The position numbers were made by a program, and so were the translations under genes. Under the pieces are notes generated by a model. That model worked only from the letters and a program-made list of their open reading frames with translations, had not been told where the DNA came from and ran no database searches. Shown here one piece after another: positions 60,697-64,000 of a stretch of DNA of 64,000 nucleotides. Each line of letters starts with the position of its first letter. The stretch's first letter is position 1. The stretch lies in contig DATALT010000002.1 in NCBI GenBank assembly GCA_036260945.1, positions 248,001 through 312,000 of the forward strand, in the 5' to 3' direction. This DNA is from Candidatus Babeliales bacterium. GTDB taxonomy: Bacteria; Babelota; Babeliae; Babelales; JACPOV01.

Positions 60697-61956
60697 ATGT
60701 TTTCTTATCTTCTAGAATATAATCGATACATGAATTTAATCGGTATCTTCGTGATACTTGGTATTGCGTTCTTGTTTTCGCGCAATCGCCGTGCAATAAA
60801 TTATAAATTAATTATTAACGCCCTTGTTCTGCAATTTATTATTGGCATCATTACTCTTCGCACATCGGTTGGCCATCGCATTGTTCAATCAATTGCAAAC
60901 ATTGTAACCATTGTGTACAAATGTGCAGATGCGGGAGTTTCTTTTGTATTTGGCAATCTGGGTGATCCGTCTCAAGCATGGGGATTCATTTTTGCAGTTA
61001 AGGTTTTGCCAATTATTATTTTCTTTGGCGCACTCATGGCTGCACTTTTTCATTGGGGTATTATCCAGCGCGTTGTTTGGGCGATTGGCCATGTTGTGCA
61101 ACCATTTTTGGGAACATCTGGCGCTGAGACACTGTGCGCCGTAGCAAATAGTTTTTTGGGGCAAACAGAAGCGCCATTATTGATTCGTAATTATTTACCA
61201 ACCATGACAAAATCTGAAATCATGGTAGTGATGGTGAGTGGAATGGGAACGGTGAGCGGCGCAATTCTTGCTGTTTTTGGTCAAATGGGTGTACCAATGG
61301 TGCACTTACTCACCGCAAGCGTGATGGCGATTCCTGGATCAATGTTGATTGCAAAGATTCTTTATCCGGAAGAAGAAAAGCCTAAAACATCGCGTGGTGC
61401 GCAAGTTTCTATAGCGGGTACGACCGAAACTATTTTTGATGCGCTTGCGATTGGTACAACAGACGGAATGTATCTAGCTTTAAACGTTGGCGCTATGCTG
61501 ATCTCGTTTCTTTCACTCATTGCATTAATTAACGTTATTCTTGGATCTGGATCAGAAGCGCTTAACTATTATTTAGCGGATGTCGGCGTTCGTATGCCCC
61601 ATCTAAGTTTGAACTATATTTTTTCTTACGTATTTGCGCCATTTGGTTATTTACTTGGTTTTACCGGAACAGAAGCGCAGCAAGCAGGGCAACTTTTGGG
61701 CACAAAGGTAACCATCAATGAACTGATCGCGTATAGCGAAATGGTGAAGATGGGATTATCTGATCGTCTTGTTATAATAATGACGTACGCGCTTTGCGGC
61801 TTTTCTAATTTCTCTTGCATCGGGATTCAGATCGGCGGAATTGGCGTATTAGTTCCTGAAAAGCGTCCATGGCTTTGCGAATTAGGGCTTGTCGCGGTAC
61901 TTGGCGGTTCGCTTTCTAATTTATTATCGGCACTTATTGCTGGATTGTTACTGTAA
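60697..61956 (+). CDS. nupC: Concentrative nucleoside transporter, NupC family
   Basis: 419 residues with about ten helices. CNT-family signatures include NSFLGQTEAPLLIRNYLPTM, SGMGTVSGAILAVF and the late YALCGFSNFSCIGIQIGGIG. It couples proton or sodium entry to nucleoside uptake. In a bacterium with few biosynthetic genes this could supply nucleosides from the host. It ends exactly where the convergent glycosyltransferase gene ends. Confidence 0.94.
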   Translation: MFSYLLEYNRYMNLIGIFVILGIAFLFSRNRRAINYKLIINALVLQFIIGIITLRTSVGHRIVQSIANIVTIVYKCADAGVSFVFGNLGDPSQAWGFIFAVKVLPIIIFFGALMAALFHWGIIQRVVWAIGHVVQPFLGTSGAETLCAVANSFLGQTEAPLLIRNYLPTMTKSEIMVVMVSGMGTVSGAILAVFGQMGVPMVHLLTASVMAIPGSMLIAKILYPEEEKPKTSRGAQVSIAGTTETIFDALAIGTTDGMYLALNVGAMLISFLSLIALINVILGSGSEALNYYLADVGVRMPHLSLNYIFSYVFAPFGYLLGFTGTEAQQAGQLLGTKVTINELIAYSEMVKMGLSDRLVIIMTYALCGFSNFSCIGIQIGGIGVLVPEKRPWLCELGLVAVLGGSLSNLLSALIAGLLL

Positions 61957-62991
61957 TTATTTTACAAGCATTTCAATCGTATTATTGTGCACAATTTGTA
62001 AACCAACTGCTTGGTATTCTAGTAGTTTAGTTGGGCGTGAAGTCCAATTGATAATGTGTGGTTCGCGCACAATAATCCCAACATCAGCTGCTGCCAAATA
62101 CTGGTAGATTTCATTATGCGCTACGTTTAATATGCGATATGCATTTACGGCAAGACTATTTTTTTTGCAAAGTGCCTCAAAGATGGTTGGCTCGTTAGTT
62201 AGAATTAATAAAAATGAATCGCTACTGAGCTCGTGCATTTTTTTAAAATAGATAATCGTTTCTTCCGGGCATTGCCACGCCTTTGCAGAACCATTATAGC
62301 AATATACTTTTGCATGTGGGTCAATTAAAAGTCGGCTACGCGTTGTGCCTCTCCATGCGATTTTTTTTTCAGAAGAAATCTGAGAAGGAATATCTCCGTG
62401 CGCGATTGAAATAGATAACGCGGGCGCTTTGTATTCTTTAATTAAATAATCTTTAAGCGCAGTACTTACTGCTTCAATAGAAATCTGAAAGTCATTGGTT
62501 GTTTGTGCATAGGCAGTGTGTTCTAGTTTTTTATACAATTGCGTGCGTAGTGCGTGCAAGCTTCTAGTAAAAAAATGAATATCTTTGTGCGTGAACGCAT
62601 ATTCTTCTGCCAATAATCCACGTGCTTGAATGGTTAAATCTACGCATCGGGTTTTTTGCGCCGCTTTTTTGCAAATGTATCCTGCTAACGGCCCACGAGC
62701 GATAAGAGAATATTTGGTATATTTTTTGAGAACTTTTTTTAATTGCATAATCGCAGGAATTAAACTGAACTTTCCAATGTACGGAATTTTTTTGAGTACG
62801 ATGAGCTTGAATGGGCTGTGATAGTTTCCAAATTTTTTAGGAACTCGTTCGAATGAAATAATATGAATAGAGCAATCTGGGTGATTGTTTTGATATTTTT
62901 TCAATGGCTCGAGCACTTGGCTTTCAAATACGGAATTACTTATTCCGTCGTAAGTAACAAACAACAGGGATGGTTTATTGTTTTTATTCAT
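61957..62991 (-). CDS. Glycosyltransferase, GT-B fold (family 4-like)
   Basis: About 344 residues. N-terminal half with KPSLLFVTYDGISNSVFESQ (domain 1 start) and SLIARGPLAGYIC; C-terminal half with VYCYNGSAKAWQCPEETI and the donor-site segment YLAAADVGIIVREPHIINW followed by PTKLLEYQAVGLQIV (E and K of GT4). It adds a sugar to an envelope glycan or lipid. I prefer the ATG overlapping the upstream stop; a GTG seven codons earlier is possible. It is coupled to the LRR gene. Confidence 0.88.
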   Translation of the reverse strand: MNKNNKPSLLFVTYDGISNSVFESQVLEPLKKYQNNHPDCSIHIISFERVPKKFGNYHSPFKLIVLKKIPYIGKFSLIPAIMQLKKVLKKYTKYSLIARGPLAGYICKKAAQKTRCVDLTIQARGLLAEEYAFTHKDIHFFTRSLHALRTQLYKKLEHTAYAQTTNDFQISIEAVSTALKDYLIKEYKAPALSISIAHGDIPSQISSEKKIAWRGTTRSRLLIDPHAKVYCYNGSAKAWQCPEETIIYFKKMHELSSDSFLLILTNEPTIFEALCKKNSLAVNAYRILNVAHNEIYQYLAAADVGIIVREPHIINWTSRPTKLLEYQAVGLQIVHNNTIEMLVK

Positions 62992-63625
62992 CGTCGGTAT
63001 CGCTTGACTCACTTGACGTCGAATTGGTTAGGAGTGGAACAGTTTCTTCCTCGTCGCTGAGCGTGATGCTTTCTGGGCTTTGTTGACCGTCGCTACTAAA
63101 TGGTTCTTCTTCGCCATAATATGATGAGGAATAAATATAAGGAATAATAGGTAATTGATGGCGCTCGTTTCCTGAGGTTTTTATCCAAATATTCAGCTGC
63201 TTGGCTTTTTGATGGATCGCATCCCAGTGCGCCATTTGCTTTTTTGAGAGAAGTAGCGTATTTAATTGAGGAAATGACTCTTTCAGCTGCTTTAACTGAT
63301 CTTCAGTTATGTTGGTAAAATCGTTTTCTTCTAAATTTATCGTTTCTACTTTGGTAGAGAAGATTTCTTTAAAAGATTTTAGTTCCCAGTTTTTCAAATG
63401 ATTTTTAGATAAATTTAAATATGTACATTCGTCGGGAATTAAATCTTTCAATCCTGAAAGATCGCTAATATGAAGGTTTGATAGGGATAATGTTTTAGAA
63501 TTATTGGAGAGCTGAGCGAATTTTTTAACTCTTTCTACGCTCGTAGTCGATTTCTTTCTAAACTCTCTTCCTCCATGTAGATTAGTAATAAGCAGTGAAC
63601 TTAGAAGCAAACAATTTCTTCTCAT
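62984..63625 (-). CDS. Exported leucine-rich-repeat protein with acidic tail
   Basis: 213 residues. Short signal-like start (NCLLLSSLLITNLHGG), then repeats of about 23-25 residues (LSLSNLHISDLSGLKDLIPD, CTYLNLSKNHLKNWELKSFK, VETINLEENDFTNITEDQLK, LNTLLLSKKQ) and a Ser/Glu/Asp-rich tail. Such small bacterial LRR proteins often bind host factors. Its last codons overlap the glycosyltransferase start, and it lies 9 nt after the SOD stop, so the three share an operon. Confidence 0.85.
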   Translation of the reverse strand: MRRNCLLLSSLLITNLHGGREFRKKSTTSVERVKKFAQLSNNSKTLSLSNLHISDLSGLKDLIPDECTYLNLSKNHLKNWELKSFKEIFSTKVETINLEENDFTNITEDQLKQLKESFPQLNTLLLSKKQMAHWDAIHQKAKQLNIWIKTSGNERHQLPIIPYIYSSSYYGEEEPFSSDGQQSPESITLSDEEETVPLLTNSTSSESSDTDDE

Positions 63626-63634
63626 TTATGTAAC

Positions 63635-64000
63635 CTATGACTGAGCAAAGGGAATAACCCATTTTTTGATTCTATTTTCGACAACATTCCAATCGATTTG
63701 ATCCCAAAAGACATCAAGGTACGGTGTTCTTTTTATGCCAAAATCGATCATGTATGCGTGTTCATACACGTCAAGAACCAAAAGAGGCATTACTAAAACG
63801 GGTACCGTTTGATTATGTTCTTCAAGTACATAATTATGAATTAAGTGATCATCAAGTGAATAGGCGGTGAGCACCCAGCCGCGCGATGCTTGTGCTGCTG
63901 CCATTAAATCTTCTTTGAAAGCTGCAAATGAGCCGAACGATTTATTTATAAGTTCATTCATCTTTGATCCAACTGATGAGTGTTCATTATTCATATTTTC
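63635..64000 (-). CDS. sod: Iron/manganese superoxide dismutase, C-terminal part (continues beyond window)
   Basis: The 121 visible codons cover the C-terminal SOD domain: SKMNELINKSFGSFAAFKED, ASRGWVLTAY, HNQTVPVLVMPLLVLDVYEH and AYMIDFGIKRTPYLDVFW. The last two metal ligands (Asp and His of DVYEHAY) are present; Tyr replaces the usual Trp. The N-terminal helical hairpin with the first two histidine ligands lies outside the window, so the ATG at 63994 is probably internal. It converts superoxide to peroxide and oxygen. Confidence 0.88.
   Translation of the reverse strand, partial: ENMNNEHSSVGSKMNELINKSFGSFAAFKEDLMAAAQASRGWVLTAYSLDDHLIHNYVLEEHNQTVPVLVMPLLVLDVYEHAYMIDFGIKRTPYLDVFWDQIDWNVVENRIKKWVIPFAQS

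Overview
The window looks like part of the chromosome of a small-genome, host-dependent Gram-negative-type bacterium. Candidatus Dependentiae (TM6), which live in protists, is the best guess, but this rests on gene content alone. The genome is AT-rich and uses the standard bacterial code, with ATG, GTG and TTG starts and good Shine-Dalgarno sites. It has an NupC-type nucleoside importer, many small signal-peptide proteins of no known family in tandem arrays, leucine-rich-repeat and zinc-finger secreted proteins, and few biosynthetic genes. An aminoglycoside kinase closely resembling the Legionella spectinomycin kinase fits an amoeba-associated gene pool.

0-14 kb: a Ku plus ATP-dependent ligase pair (two-gene end joining), a signal-peptide methyltransferase, a six-gene array of related small secreted proteins, an umuDC translesion operon, tRNA-Leu, secD, tRNA-Met, pgsA-plsY (phospholipid synthesis), a second archaeal-type ATP-dependent DNA ligase, three two-helix membrane proteins and a glycine-tailed RRM protein.

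14-32.7 kb: a 1671-residue secreted helical-repeat protein, an orphan hexulose-phosphate-synthase/OMP decarboxylase homologue, rsmG-MATE exporter, gatC-gatA, two paralogous periplasmic PAP2 phosphatases around a short PRPP synthetase, an exported GH1 glycosidase, mreC, several small secreted proteins and a frameshifted secreted gene.

32.8-42.9 kb: a probable genomic island. The left edge has tRNA-Val, tRNA-Asn and tRNA-Asp on the minus strand. The right edge has a 25-nt tRNA-Asn 3' fragment and a second tRNA-Asp on the plus strand, in inverted orientation. Inside are a PD-(D/E)XK nuclease with two CxxC pairs, a free-standing LAGLIDADG endonuclease, an APH(9)-like kinase, and two tightly coupled minus-strand operons of eight unrecognised secreted or membrane proteins.

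43-64 kb: decayed and intact small membrane proteins, a YVTN beta-propeller, an outer-membrane barrel, a VanX-type D-Ala-D-Ala dipeptidase, a 1257-residue DUF4011-type helicase-nuclease (candidate defence gene), a soluble DUF2156 aminoacyl-lipid synthase domain, a DEAD-box helicase, an exported esterase, a five-gene array of small secreted proteins (three with C2H2/CCHC zinc fingers), rpmE-prfA, nupC, a glycosyltransferase, an LRR protein and the C-terminal part of a superoxide dismutase.

The core genes are dispersed housekeeping functions. The accessory genes are dominated by envelope or secreted products, as expected for a bacterium interacting with a eukaryotic host.
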